DNA of 64,000 bases, taken from NCBI GenBank assembly GCA_012931725.1, contig CM022955.1, positions 12,878,137-12,942,136 on the forward strand, read 5' to 3'. The notes below the pieces were generated by a model. That model did not search any database and was not told the DNA's origin. It saw nothing but the letters and a program-made list of their open reading frames with translations. The translations under genes and the position numbers were made by a program. Of the stretch, positions 55,068 through 64,000 are shown one piece after another. This DNA is from Litsea cubeba. Lineage: Eukaryota > Streptophyta > Magnoliopsida > Laurales > Lauraceae. Position 1 is the stretch's first letter. Every line of letters begins with the position of its first letter.

Positions 55068-58000
55068 TCAATAAAAAATGGTCTCCAGCCAAGAGTTCAG
55101 CTCCCCAAGCAAACTTTTAGCCTCAGCCGTCAAGGATTCCAAGGCACGCTTCTTCAGGAACCTGCCATGAGATGCTGGAGTGGGCTGTACCCCTTCTCTC
55201 ACACCAGGAAGCTTACCTCGAGCAGTTTGCCATTGTTCCTCCTCATCAGACTTCCTTTTGAGAACCCGTTCGGCATCTGCAACCTGGTGAATCAGGGCAC
55301 TCTCCCTGTCGCGAGCCTCTATTATGGCAGTCCACTTGGCAGCAACTTGTGCCTGCAAATGCTCAAGACGTTTCCTGGCCTCATCGACCTCCCTGTCAAG
55401 GATGTTAAGGTCATGTGTCAGCCTGATGATGGCTATCTCTTCTAAGTTCCTCTTTCGGACTGCCTGCTTCTTGCTTTCTGTAGCCTCATCCAGGTCAGAC
55501 TTAGCCTTATCAGCAGGGTCCAGGAACATCTCCTTGAAGAACTGGTCATCAGCCAAACTCACGGTCTCAAACCACTTGTCACCCAGTGCAATGATCCTAT
55601 CAACGATCGCCCTGGCACCTGTGACATCCAGACCAGCCTCTTCAGCATCACTGAGAATCTCCTGCACATGCTGGATCATGCCAAATCCGGCTTCCAAGTG
55701 CCCAGAAAAGAGAGTCTCAATCCAAGAGCTCAGAACTCGCATCACCACCTTCTTCGCAAAAAGAAGAGATGGCCCAGCTGAGGATTCGCCCAACTCCGTT
55801 GGTCGGCTACTCATATCATCATCTGTTGAAAGAGTAACAAAAGAACTCTTTCCAGCTGAATCTACTCCTGCTTGGGAAGGGATCTCTGCGCGAGGAATCT
55901 CCTCAATATTGTCAGAACTGGTCCCAGGAATCTCTACCTCTGGATCAACCTCTGGCATCTCTTGCTCTGGAAGCGACGGATCCTCCTCTGCCACTTCAAA
56001 ACCTGCAAAGGAAACACAAAAAGGTATGAATATGACCCTGTTTGAAAATCATTATCAGAGTTATAACTACAAAATACCTTCTTCGACGACTGGCGGAACA
56101 CTTTCTTCCTCCATGAACTCATCGAAAGCATCATCAACATTTGCGTCGATCGATGGTTCAAAGTCATCAGAACCCTGTGGCAAGTCAACTGACAACAAAA
56201 AAAAATGTGTTAGCAAGCCAAGTCACAAACTCAAAAAAAAAAGAGAGCAAAAGAAGTCGTACCAATTGGAGATTCTGGATTTACTCCAGAGTCCCTCGGT
56301 TCTTCTTCAGGTGCCTCGACAGGATCCATCACCACCTCATCGGTTGGGACCTCAGGCATCACCAAGTCTTCCTCTGCTAAAAAAAAAAAGAAAAGCAGAA
56401 ACAAGAAGCAAATCATAACATGAAAAAAAAAAAAATCCCATGAAAAGAAATGGAAAGAGAAAAAGGAAGAATCATACCTTCACCGACGGTCTCTTCTTCT
56501 CGGCTTCTCTTCTCTGGAGGCTCGTCAGCATCCACTGGCACATCCTCATTGATAGTAAGAGGAACTTCCAAGTTAGGAGAGTCCTCATGCTGCCCCTTGC
56601 TGCGATGATGACTCCTCCTCCTCTTACCTCTGCGGGCTCGCTTCTTAGAGGAACCTGCCCCGCTGTCAGAGTCAGGTTTCCCACTTGACTCATCACTGGA
56701 TGGTCTGCTCTTGCCAGTAGACTCCACGGAAGCTTGCCTCTGTGCCGCTTGCATCCAAGCGCCAAGTTCGGCTTCCTCCTGTTCTAGCTGCTCCAAAGCC
56801 TCATCAGGTATTTCTCGAACAGCTTCAGAACCAATGACGCCCTGGTCACCGAGAAAGCCTATCTTGTGCTTCTCTCCAGAAAGGAAGGCCCAAACTTCCT
56901 CTCGCCGGATGCCATCCGACTTTCCAAGGCCCTTTCCAGATGCCAGCTTCACATCAAGCTCCTTCTTGGAAAGCCCCCGATATGCCGAAAAGCTCTCCGC
57001 GAACTACTTCGCAAAGCCGGCAGTCCGGAAAGTCAGCAACACAGGATAAGAAATCATGGCTGTAGTGTCTTCAGCACTATAGAAAGCCCATGCATTTCTC
57101 CCGTCCTGTAAGCCTCCAAAGCGCTTCACCATACTTGAAGGCGCTCCAACAACGCCTTGAGAAAAGCCAAGCTGCAAAGCAAAGCGAGAGGGTACATACG
57201 GCTGGATGTCGACGAAAAGATGTGGCTCTCCAAACACCATCTAACAACCCGGAAAAATACAATGCGGCCTGATGTGCGTTCCATCTCCTCCAGCAAAAAC
57301 AGCCTCACCAAGCCAATAAGTGAGGTAAACAGCGAGATCTCTCCGCAATGCAATGTCAGGACATATGGCGTTTGTACTTGCACATAAATCTCTCAACTCT
57401 TCTTGCATGGCCAAGATCTTCTTTGAACTTGGATCCTGAGCTCCGGCTTCCTGGGTCACGCTATCAGAAGACTCCCTGCTATCAAAAAAGTTGGGGAATG
57501 AAGAGCAAAAACTCTTCCAACTGCTGGATCTGACTTTCAAACCCCCCTTCTCCTTCAAAAAATCATAGAAGGCGACAAGCTGAAAGTATAGAAGCCTGAA
57601 CTCCTCAGACTGCCCCTCGAGGACGCTGTCAATCGGCATAAACTCCTCATAGAGTTTGCCGAGGATGGGCAATCCGGTAATGGCGCTCAGCTCCTTCAAA
57701 GAAAAACCAATCTCACCATTCGTCACAACGAAGGTATTGGTTTGTGGGAGAAATGACTCCAGCATAGCCATGAAGGCCTCGTCGGAAAAGATCACGGTCT
57801 CCCTAAAGGCGCGGACCGCATCAAAAATCCCGGCTTCCTTCAAAACGGCGCCACCAATCAGCAGGACGCGATCAGTCCATGACTTCCACTCGGAGTCAGC
57901 ATTGAAGCGGCCACGAAGTCGGAAAGGCTTGATCCAATTGCTGCCGTCACCGCTGAAAATACCAAGGCCCACCGGTCTCAAATCGACCGACGGATAATCA

Positions 58001-59328
58001 GAGCCCTGGTAGCCGCTGGAGGGCATCAACAGGTCCATATCAACAGGCGACCTCTCCGTATATCCAGGAGAACCGCCAACAAAAACCCCGGTCTTGATTA
58101 CATTTGTCCTTCTCACCCAGCTTGAAGGATCTTCCCTCTTAGGGCACGTGGGGGCAAGGCTCAGAATCGAGACGGTGCGATCAAACGTCGACCGGGTAGC
58201 AACAGTCTTCTTCTCACCATCTGCTGTGAAAGAAAACTGAAAACATCTCCTCTGGTATGTCATGTCATCAGGGACTGCATCACCAAAGAAGAAGGTAGGC
58301 TTGGGCAAAACGCTCTGATCTTCCATCACCCATGGACGACTGCTTACCATGATCTTATAGAATTCCTCTCCTTTGAGAGTGATCAGTCGCTGCCTCATCT
58401 CATCTCTGTTGAGGGAGTCGCACTCTTCTAGATTTCTCTCAACATACTGGACCTTCTCAAAAGCCTGCTGAACGGCCGGATTAGAAGATCTAGAAGACCG
58501 ACGAGGTACGCTTGTAGCAGGCTCTTTACCCTTGTTCGCTCTGGAGGAACCACCTGAAAAGGATGGAAAAGAAAAAGATCAAACATCAAATGACAGAATC
58601 TCGCTAAAAAAAATCTGGCGAAATTTCGACATGATGATGGGGCAATTCCGAAGAAAAGGAACTATCCCGAAAGAAATAGAAAGCTTGAAGATGGGCTCAA
58701 CATCGCTGCGAGCTCCGAAACTCCAAACTTTCGAAACCTCAAAGTCTCCGCAAAATCAGGAAGGGCTCAACATCACTGCGAGCTCCAAGTTCCCAAATTT
58801 GCAAAAAATTTCAGGTATGCTATCACATCATGCTACAAATTTAATTTACAAATCGAATGCATGCATGAACATCTTGGTTTGCGAAAAAAATGCATTATCA
58901 TGATGAGCAAAAAAAAAGAAAAGAAACTTTCTCTAAAAAAAAAAAAGAAAGAGGGGAAAGAAAACAAAAAAAAAAGAAAAGAAACTTTCTCTAAAAAAAA
59001 AAAGGGGGAAAGATAACAAAAAAAAAAGAAAGAGAAAAAAAAAAAAAAAAAAAAAAAGAGGGCTGGCCCACAGGCCACGTGGCCGTACGGCCAGATCCGT
59101 ACGGATCTGTCCGTACGGCCAACACAAAAAAAAAACATGAAAAAAAAAAAAAGAAAAAAGAAAGCAAAAAAAAAAAACCCGTGTGAAAAAAAAAGGGAGG
59201 CAAACACGTGGAAAAGAAAAAAAAAGAAGAAAAGAAAAGAAAGAAACAAAAAAAAAGAGAAAGAACTTTATTTTTCCTACAATGGAGTTTTCTTAAAAAA
59301 AAAAAAAGGAGAACTTACTTGAAGCCAT
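55068..59328 (-). CDS. spliced antisense PMD-like/coiled-coil gene of the Tat element
   Basis: Five exons on the minus strand: 59328-59319, 58553-56478, 56376-56263, 56188-56078, 56002-55068. Every intron is GT-AG (GTAAGT..TTTTCAG; GTATGA..TTTTTAG; GTACGA..TTGTCAG; GTATTT..TTTGCAG) and phase 1; total coding length 3246 nt. ATG 59328 reads MAS before the first intron. Exon 2 holds a PMD-like region (SFLPQTNTFVVTNGEIGFS, KELSAITGLPILG) and a basic stretch (KKRARRGKRRRSHHR) suited to nuclear import. Exons 3-4 are acidic. Exon 5 is mostly a coiled coil (LNILDREVDEARKRLEHLQ). Two in-frame TAG codons, 57241-57243 and 57004-57006, are the only breaks. Antisense extra ORFs are known in Tat elements; their role is not. 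TATA box: 59456-59451. Confidence 0.85.
58910..59318. repeat. purine tract with CCGTACGG palindromes (first intron of antisense gene)
   Basis: Almost pure A/G on the plus strand, interrupted at 59061-59120 by a GC-rich island. There CCGTACGG occurs at 59083, 59097 and 59111 with an exact 14-bp period, inside larger palindromes GGCCGTACGGCC and AGATCCGTACGGATCT, next to GGCCACGTGGCC (59073-59084). Confidence 0.85.
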
Positions 59329-59450
59329 TGATGGAGAAGAAGAAGAAAAGTCTTGAAGATCTTGAAGAAGAAAAGCTCTTGGTCTTGAAGCCCTCTTGAG
59401 ATTATTGCAAAAGAAAGTAATAAGAGCAAGAGATCCAACCTTCTCCTTGC

Positions 59451-59456
59451 TTTATA
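59451..59456 (-). promoter_or_regulatory. TATA box of the antisense gene
   Basis: On the minus strand CCTCTATAAAGCAAGG, about 125 bp upstream of ATG 59328, leaving room for a leader of about 95 nt. It implies that the antisense gene has its own promoter and does not use an LTR. Confidence 0.65.
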
Positions 59457-59534
59457 GAGGAGAGCAAACCAAAGAAGGAAAGAAGAAAGAGGTAAGTGTT
59501 ACTAATTAGTAACCTTACCAAAAGAAAGAGATTA

Positions 59535-59730
59535 GAAAGATTCTTTCCCAAAAGAAAGATATCTTGAAGGATTTTCTCCCAAAAAGAAATCTATGACGGA
59601 TTCTTTCCCAAAAGAAAGATATCTTGAGATATTCTATCCCAAAATAAAGGGATCATGAGAGATTCTCTCCAAGTAAAGATATTCTTAGATATTCTCTATC
59701 CAAATGAGATATTTTTGGATATTCTTTACA
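59535..59730. repeat. degenerate 35-40-bp repeats
   Basis: Repeated TTCTTTCCCAAAAGAAAGAT / ATCTTGAGATATTCT units upstream of the antisense gene promoter. No coding content. Confidence 0.65.
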
Positions 59731-60039
59731 AAAATGACACCATATGAGATCTAAGCCATTTCAAAAGCTTAAGGTCCCATGGGTTAGCCCATATGAGCCA
59801 GGTTTGACCACCTAGGCACAAAAAAAAAAAAAAAAAAAAGAAAATTTTTTTTGGGCTTTTAGTCAAAGAGAAATCCCTCTTACCAAGAGCATACAAAAAT
59901 GGTTCCATGCCTCTTTTGAGTTGATTGGACCATACAAAAGAAAATTCCAAGCCCCATGAGCTTCCAAAAATCAAACCATCAAGCCTCATCTACCAAATTG
60001 AGCCAAAATCTTGAAATTGACATTCCATCAAACCAAATC

Positions 60040-60275
60040 CTGGTCCCCTAACTTGCCACATACAGCCTGTTAGGTCACAAGACCAAAACCAAAAACCAAA
60101 ACCTGATCCCCTAACTTGCCACATACAGCCTGTTAGGTCACAAGATCAAAACCAAAATTGATCCCCCAACATTTCACATACAGCTTGTTGGGTCACACGA
60201 TCAAAACCAAACCTGACCCCCTAACCTGCCACATATAGCCTGTTAGGTCACAAGGTCAAAACCCAAATCCACATC
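60040..60275. repeat. tandem repeat of 55-63 bp, four copies
   Basis: The CACATA of each unit lies at 60057, 60120, 60175 and 60230. Unit core: CCCCTAACTTGCCACATACAG, CTGTTAGGTCACAAG, ATCAAAACC. It lies just upstream of the polypurine tract and 3' LTR. Confidence 0.85.
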
Positions 60276-60487
60276 CCTGATGTCATCTTCAAAACTTTTC
60301 CTCGAGATGGTACGTGATCCCTTTCACTACCATAAAATTCCCCTGGAAGCTCAAAAGGCTACAAATACCAAAAAGAAAGACTGCTCAAAGACTCTTGGTC
60401 AAGTCACAGGCTCTCCTTCAAAAATCTCTTCGAGGCACATCGACTACAAAAGTTAAGCAACTCGCCGCTGTACCTCGAGGGGGCATT

Positions 60488-62816
60488 TGTTGACACCAAA
60501 AATGTCACTTTGCCTCTTCAAGATCCAAAGAGCTACATGAAGTCGCAACCTGCCATAAATAGGCAATGCTGCTTCCAAAAATCAAATCTTGTCAGAATCA
60601 AACAAAAACTGCAAGATTCTTCCAGACAGCCAAAAGAGGAGTACACAAGAAGTTTCGGGCCATTTCAAAATCATTTGGCCTAACTTCGCTTCTCCGACAG
60701 CTGAAAAGGAGCTCTCGGCGGCAAAGCTCTCCGGGACCATGGTTTCCAAGACAGAGCCTATGGATCATCTTAAAATGACTCCAATAGGTTCCCTGTCAAA
60801 TTTCAAGTCAATCGGGCATCGATTGATCGCACATCAAACCGCGACATCTTCATCGCGACAAAAAGCAAGTCTACAGGTGATAGGACCCCAAACGGCTTCA
60901 AAACTCAAACAAAAGCCTATGGTTGGTCTTATTTATTGCTCAGGAGGCTTCACACCAAATTTCAGGTCATTCCGACATCGTTTGGCCCAGTTTCAGCTTC
61001 TGACGGAAAATCGGCAGCTCTGCGCGACAAAGTCTTCGGCTTTCTCAGGAAATTGGAAACTTTGCAAAATAAAATGCGAGGATTCTCATCAGGTTTCCTA
61101 CAAAGAAATTAGGCCAATAAATGGTCAAAATGTCAAGGAAAAGTACAGAAGAAAAAAGAATCGAAAAACAGCAAAAACGGACGCAAAACGGGACACGAAA
61201 GGGGGAAAACCCCCCTAGGGTCGCAGACCCCTGCGACCCTGGGCCAGGGTCGCCGGCGACCTTGGAACCCGGGGTCGCCGGGAAAGCCCCGGAAACCCCG
61301 GTTTTCGCCGTTTTTTCGCGATTCGAGGAGCCCAGCCTCTGGTACTTTCCAAAATTCATGCTTTTGAGACACCAAGTCCTCTGACATCCGTCCAAAACAC
61401 GGGTCAATCATCAAGAGTATCGAAAACAACATTGATCACCACCCGGTCAACCAAAAAAAGTGTGCTTTCTACCCGACCGATCGAGAAATCGACAGGACAG
61501 ATGGCACCGACCCGCTGTTGGCAACAAACACCTGAAATTACATGATCATCTGATGTCGATCTACATGAAGATCCATCGATGATCATCAACAGAAGAATCT
61601 CAAAAGACGTGGCACGGCCCGCGACTCTTCAGCTGCTCGGCGACCACTTAATGCGATTAATTGACTAGCTTTATTACAGTCATTAATCCATTTCTTTGGA
61701 CGGCCCAATCAGAAGCAAGCATTCGGGAGTTACAAGTCAAGAGATTCATGGCATTTAACCCATGAAACTCCTCCCATCATGGCGATTAAAGGCGATTAAA
61801 TGCCCTCAATCTCCTCCGGCCAATCAGAAGCCAAGAAAAAGGAGTTACAAAATAAACAATTCAATTTTGTAACTCCTCCCATTATGCGGCTTAATGACAA
61901 TAAAAGCCCATAAACCCACCTAAAAGGCTACCTAAAAGCCTATAAATAGGAGGGCTCTCCAAGAAGAAAGAACATCACAGAACATCAGAAACATCAGAGA
62001 AAAAAAAGCACAAGCACACAGACAGAAATCCAGAGAAAGGAAAAAGAGAGAAAACTCTGCGGAAGTTCTACACCGGCCACCGCAACAAGGTGACAAAAGT
62101 CCCTTGGGGGGTACCCCCCCCAAGGTCCTTGCCTTCTCCTCCTGCCTCCAATGGCTTAGATATGGCTTTTCAGCCCGTCTACTCGGCTTTTTATTGGACA
62201 TAGGACCTTCCTTTGGTCTTTGTCCTCTAAAAACCTGAGGTTATAGCCAAGCCAAGCGAATCAATAGCACCCTCTGTTCTCATCTGCATGGATGATGGCG
62301 AAGCCCACATATGGCTTGCGACTGTCAATCTAAACGAGTCCCCCACAATCCCCTGAGAAGTTAGATCCTCCTTTTCTTGCTTTTCATTGTAGTTTGTATT
62401 TTTCAAAAGAGACAAAAATCACAATTCTTGTCTATCATTGTTGATAAGGATTGTAAATCGGCTATAAACGCCAAAATCGGCTATAAACGCCAAAAATCGG
62501 CTATAAACGCCAAAATCGGCTATAAATGCCAAAAAAATCGCCTTTCACGGCAAACTAAGAAAAATGTCTCTTTTCTTAAATATATGTGCAATGGAAAACT
62601 TGAAAGAAGTTGATTTCCTTTTTACTTGCGAAGGTTGATCTCCGGATCACCACTTGCAATTCCAAGTAAAAATAGAAAATCTGGCACACCCACAAAAAAA
62701 AGAAATGTTGATGCACGCCCCCCTTGCCCCCCGGTTACGAAAGGGTCGGAACCAAACGGACTCCCACGTCCGCCGACCTCGGTAGGAACCCGGGCATCCG
62801 GGAGCGCGGTCCATCA
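60488..62816 (+). repeat. 3' LTR of Tat element
   Basis: 2329 bp, nearly identical to 40566-42906. Ends GGTCCATCA before the TTTCC duplication. TATA box 61941-61948; minisatellite units 62457-62530. Minus-strand and plus-strand frames inside both LTRs duplicate each other and are not genes. Confidence 0.94.
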
Positions 62817-62821
62817 TTTCC

Positions 62822-63085
62822 CAATCCCCAACTCCTCACCCCATCTCAAATCCCTCTTTCCATTACTTCTCCCTCTCTCCCACCACCCAAGAACCATATT
62901 TCCAACATACCCACATCGGAAAAGGGCCGTTTTCCGGTCGTCTGCCATTTTTGGCTGTATGGAGAGCTTACCACCCGTTCTTGAAGTGTCTGTGGTGCTC
63001 GCCGCGATCATCATCGTCCATGAAAGCGGCCACTTTCTTGCTGCTCATCTTCAAGGTATCCATGTGAATAAGTTTGCAAGGAGTG
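62822..63085 (+). pseudogene. captured fragment of an S2P-type zinc metalloprotease gene (ARASP-like)
   Basis: Open frame through a Ser/Pro/Arg-rich, transit-peptide-like stretch, then SLPPVLEVSVVLAAIIIVHE and SGHFLAAHLQGIHVNKFA. The HESGH motif (63019-63033) inside a membrane segment is the zinc site of site-2 proteases, and the wording matches the start of plant chloroplast ARASP-type proteins. The similarity stops after VNKFA, at about 63085, where unrelated sequence follows, so only the first part of the gene was captured. The Tat element inserted just upstream, separating this fragment from the MULE left arm. It cannot be an active protease because the rest of the fold is missing. Confidence 0.75.
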
Positions 63086-63185
63086 GAGCTGGAAGGTGCA
63101 GGATTCGAGGGCATGGTGGGTATTTAGGGTTTTGTGGGTCATGGTTTTGGGGGTTTTGGGGGATTTGTGGGTCATCGTTTTGGGG

Positions 63186-63356
63186 GATGAGGCACTATCC
63201 AGAAGCCAAATCATCTGGCGACGGCCATCTGAGAGTTTTGCTTCAAGGATTGTGTCGTTTCCTTCCTTGAACTCAAGACCTGATCTCTCAGGCGTTGAAG
63301 CCCAAGTTGGGAAGCTAACTGAAGATCTCCATAGTGATTCAGGTGACATGCAATAA
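63186..63356 (+). pseudogene. captured fragment resembling a U-box/ARM E3 ligase (PUB4-like)
   Basis: In a frame different from the metalloprotease fragment the sequence reads IIWRRPSESFASRIVSFPSL, then RPDLSGVEAQVGKLTEDLHS and DSGDMQ. I recognise this as the linker and ARM-repeat start of plant U-box/ARM ubiquitin ligases (normally LSG.E.QVRKLVEDLKS..DVQ). It ends at TAA 63354-63356. Between the two captured pieces lies a GT-rich filler with a direct repeat (TTTGTGGGTCAT.GTTTTGGGGG, 63131-63190). Recognition is from memory of the family, so moderately sure. Confidence 0.55.
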
Positions 63357-63636
63357 GCTTTGGGACCACCTTAACTGCCTTTTAAGGAAGAAGGAAAAGG
63401 AAACTGCCAGGGGAAAAGGGAGAAAGAGATGAGAGGAAGAAGGAGACAATGGGGAAGTGGGGTTCGGGGCACTTTTATGGGGTTGAATGGTGCAACAACG
63501 TCGTCACTTGTTTCGATCATTAATAATAAAAAAATGAAAGCTTGGGACCACTTCCGTGCCATATTTACTAGTGGCGCATTTTTCGTCTAGTGACCATCTA
63601 AGGTCCTTTTTTTCAGGTAAATTCCTCAAAATTTAA

Positions 63637-64000
63637 AGTAGAAAAAGATTAACAAAGAAGTAGCCTCTTGTTAAGCGGTGAAGTAAGTTTGGTAATTCAG
63701 GAAACAAATGCAAACAAATTCAAGAGAAAATCCAAAACATGAAAATTTTAACATGACAGAAATTCTCCAATCTTAACATGACAGAAATTCCAACCAAAAT
63801 CCTTTGCAACCAGGTTTCAAAAGCAATTGGTAACCTGATTTGGGATCAGGTTGAGCCCACTTGGTTGGATTTTAATCAATTCACCGGGTTTTAAAAGTTA
63901 AAACTACAACCAACACCATTGATTTGCTATTTTTGGATGATTAGTTATATACTTATAAGCATTGTAAACACCCACATATTAAAGGTAGTGATTACTTGAT
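63637..64000. other. unassigned sequence at window end
   Basis: AT-rich, with a short duplication (TAACATGACAGAAATTC twice near 63750-63790). No gene recognised; the flank of MULE 3. Confidence 0.5.

Larger units (their letters stand above)
40566..62816 (+). mobile_element. Tat-lineage Ty3/gypsy retrotransposon, 22.25 kb, with antisense gene
   Basis: Flanked by the 5-bp duplication TTTCC (40561-40565, 62817-62821). Order: 5' LTR; long repeat-rich leader; gag; protease; G-patch-like motif; RT; degenerate RNase H; second, intact-looking RNase H; integrase; minisatellites; a minus-strand spliced gene; polypurine tract CGAGGGGGCATT (60477-60487); 3' LTR. The double RNase H and the large 3' region mark the Tat/Ogre group. 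By eye the LTRs differ at about 11 substitutions and a few indels in 2.33 kb (about 0.5%), so it is young. Even so gag-pol has at least five frame changes and two stops. Confidence 0.93.
39293..63627 (+). mobile_element. MULE 3: Pack-MULE split by the Tat element
   Basis: Left end GAGGAATTTACCTGAAAAAGG; right end is its inverse (63627 leftwards), similar for about 60 bp. Perfect 9-bp duplication AAAATTTAA (39284-39292, 63628-63636). After removing the Tat element (40566-62816) and one TTTCC, the MULE is about 2.1 kb. Its right part carries fragments resembling two different host genes, the definition of a chimeric Pack-MULE. No transposase. Confidence 0.9.

Noticed and set aside
58833..59249. 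Long minus-strand Phe-rich frames
   Set aside because: They come from translating A/G homopolymer tracts, inside the first intron of the antisense gene.

Overview
The window is plant nuclear DNA made almost entirely of transposable elements. Evidence for an angiosperm host: two Ty3/gypsy LTR retrotransposons of plant-restricted lineages, Mutator-like elements (MULEs) with plant mobile domain (PMD) and Ulp1 cargo, a hAT remnant, AAACCCTAG-type leaders, and captured pieces of what look like a chloroplast S2P-type metalloprotease gene and a U-box/ARM ubiquitin ligase gene. No intact host gene, tRNA or rRNA gene was seen. The species cannot be told from the sequence.

Layout. 1-1896: decayed coding remnants. 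1902-10789: nearly complete chromovirus (Tekay/Del type) with two 1.95-kb LTRs, 5-bp duplication GCCGA, one stop in the protease and one lost RNase H catalytic residue. 10989-11199: 3' end of an RTE-type LINE. 11311-14322 and 15509-18519: two 3.0-kb solo LTRs with perfect 5-bp duplications. 18853-21583: older solo LTR of the Tat-type family. 22261-22716: truncated LTR start, followed by a hAT tail. 24339-28337: MULE carrying PMD and Ulp1 pieces, with a perfect 9-bp duplication. 28489-32774: MULE with a decayed MURA transposase on the minus strand. 33841-36459: fourth solo LTR. 36465-39283: unassigned. 39293-63627: Pack-MULE with a perfect 9-bp duplication, into which a 22.25-kb Tat-lineage retrotransposon (40566-62816, duplication TTTCC) has inserted.

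The strongest candidates for something undescribed are two. (1) The Tat element carries, on its minus strand between pol and the 3' LTR, a five-exon gene with its own TATA box. All four introns are GT-AG and phase 1, and the joined frame is broken only by two TAG codons. It would encode an N-terminal PMD-like part, a basic nuclear-type stretch and a long C-terminal coiled coil. (2) Four clearly different gypsy-type LTR families share a hidden plan: a TATA box in three of the four, a GTAAG site, an AGGCAAGT motif, a cluster of TCGA-core palindromes whose sequence differs by family, and then an AG followed by a short acidic/proline-rich reading frame in the same phase in all four. In the 33841 LTR this frame joins an upstream ATG exon across a clean GT-AG intron.

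The insertion order is partly readable. The Pack-MULE landed first and the Tat element later split its captured-gene cargo. Both full-length retrotransposons look young by hand-counted LTR differences, yet their coding regions are already disabled, so movement with proteins supplied by relatives is likely.
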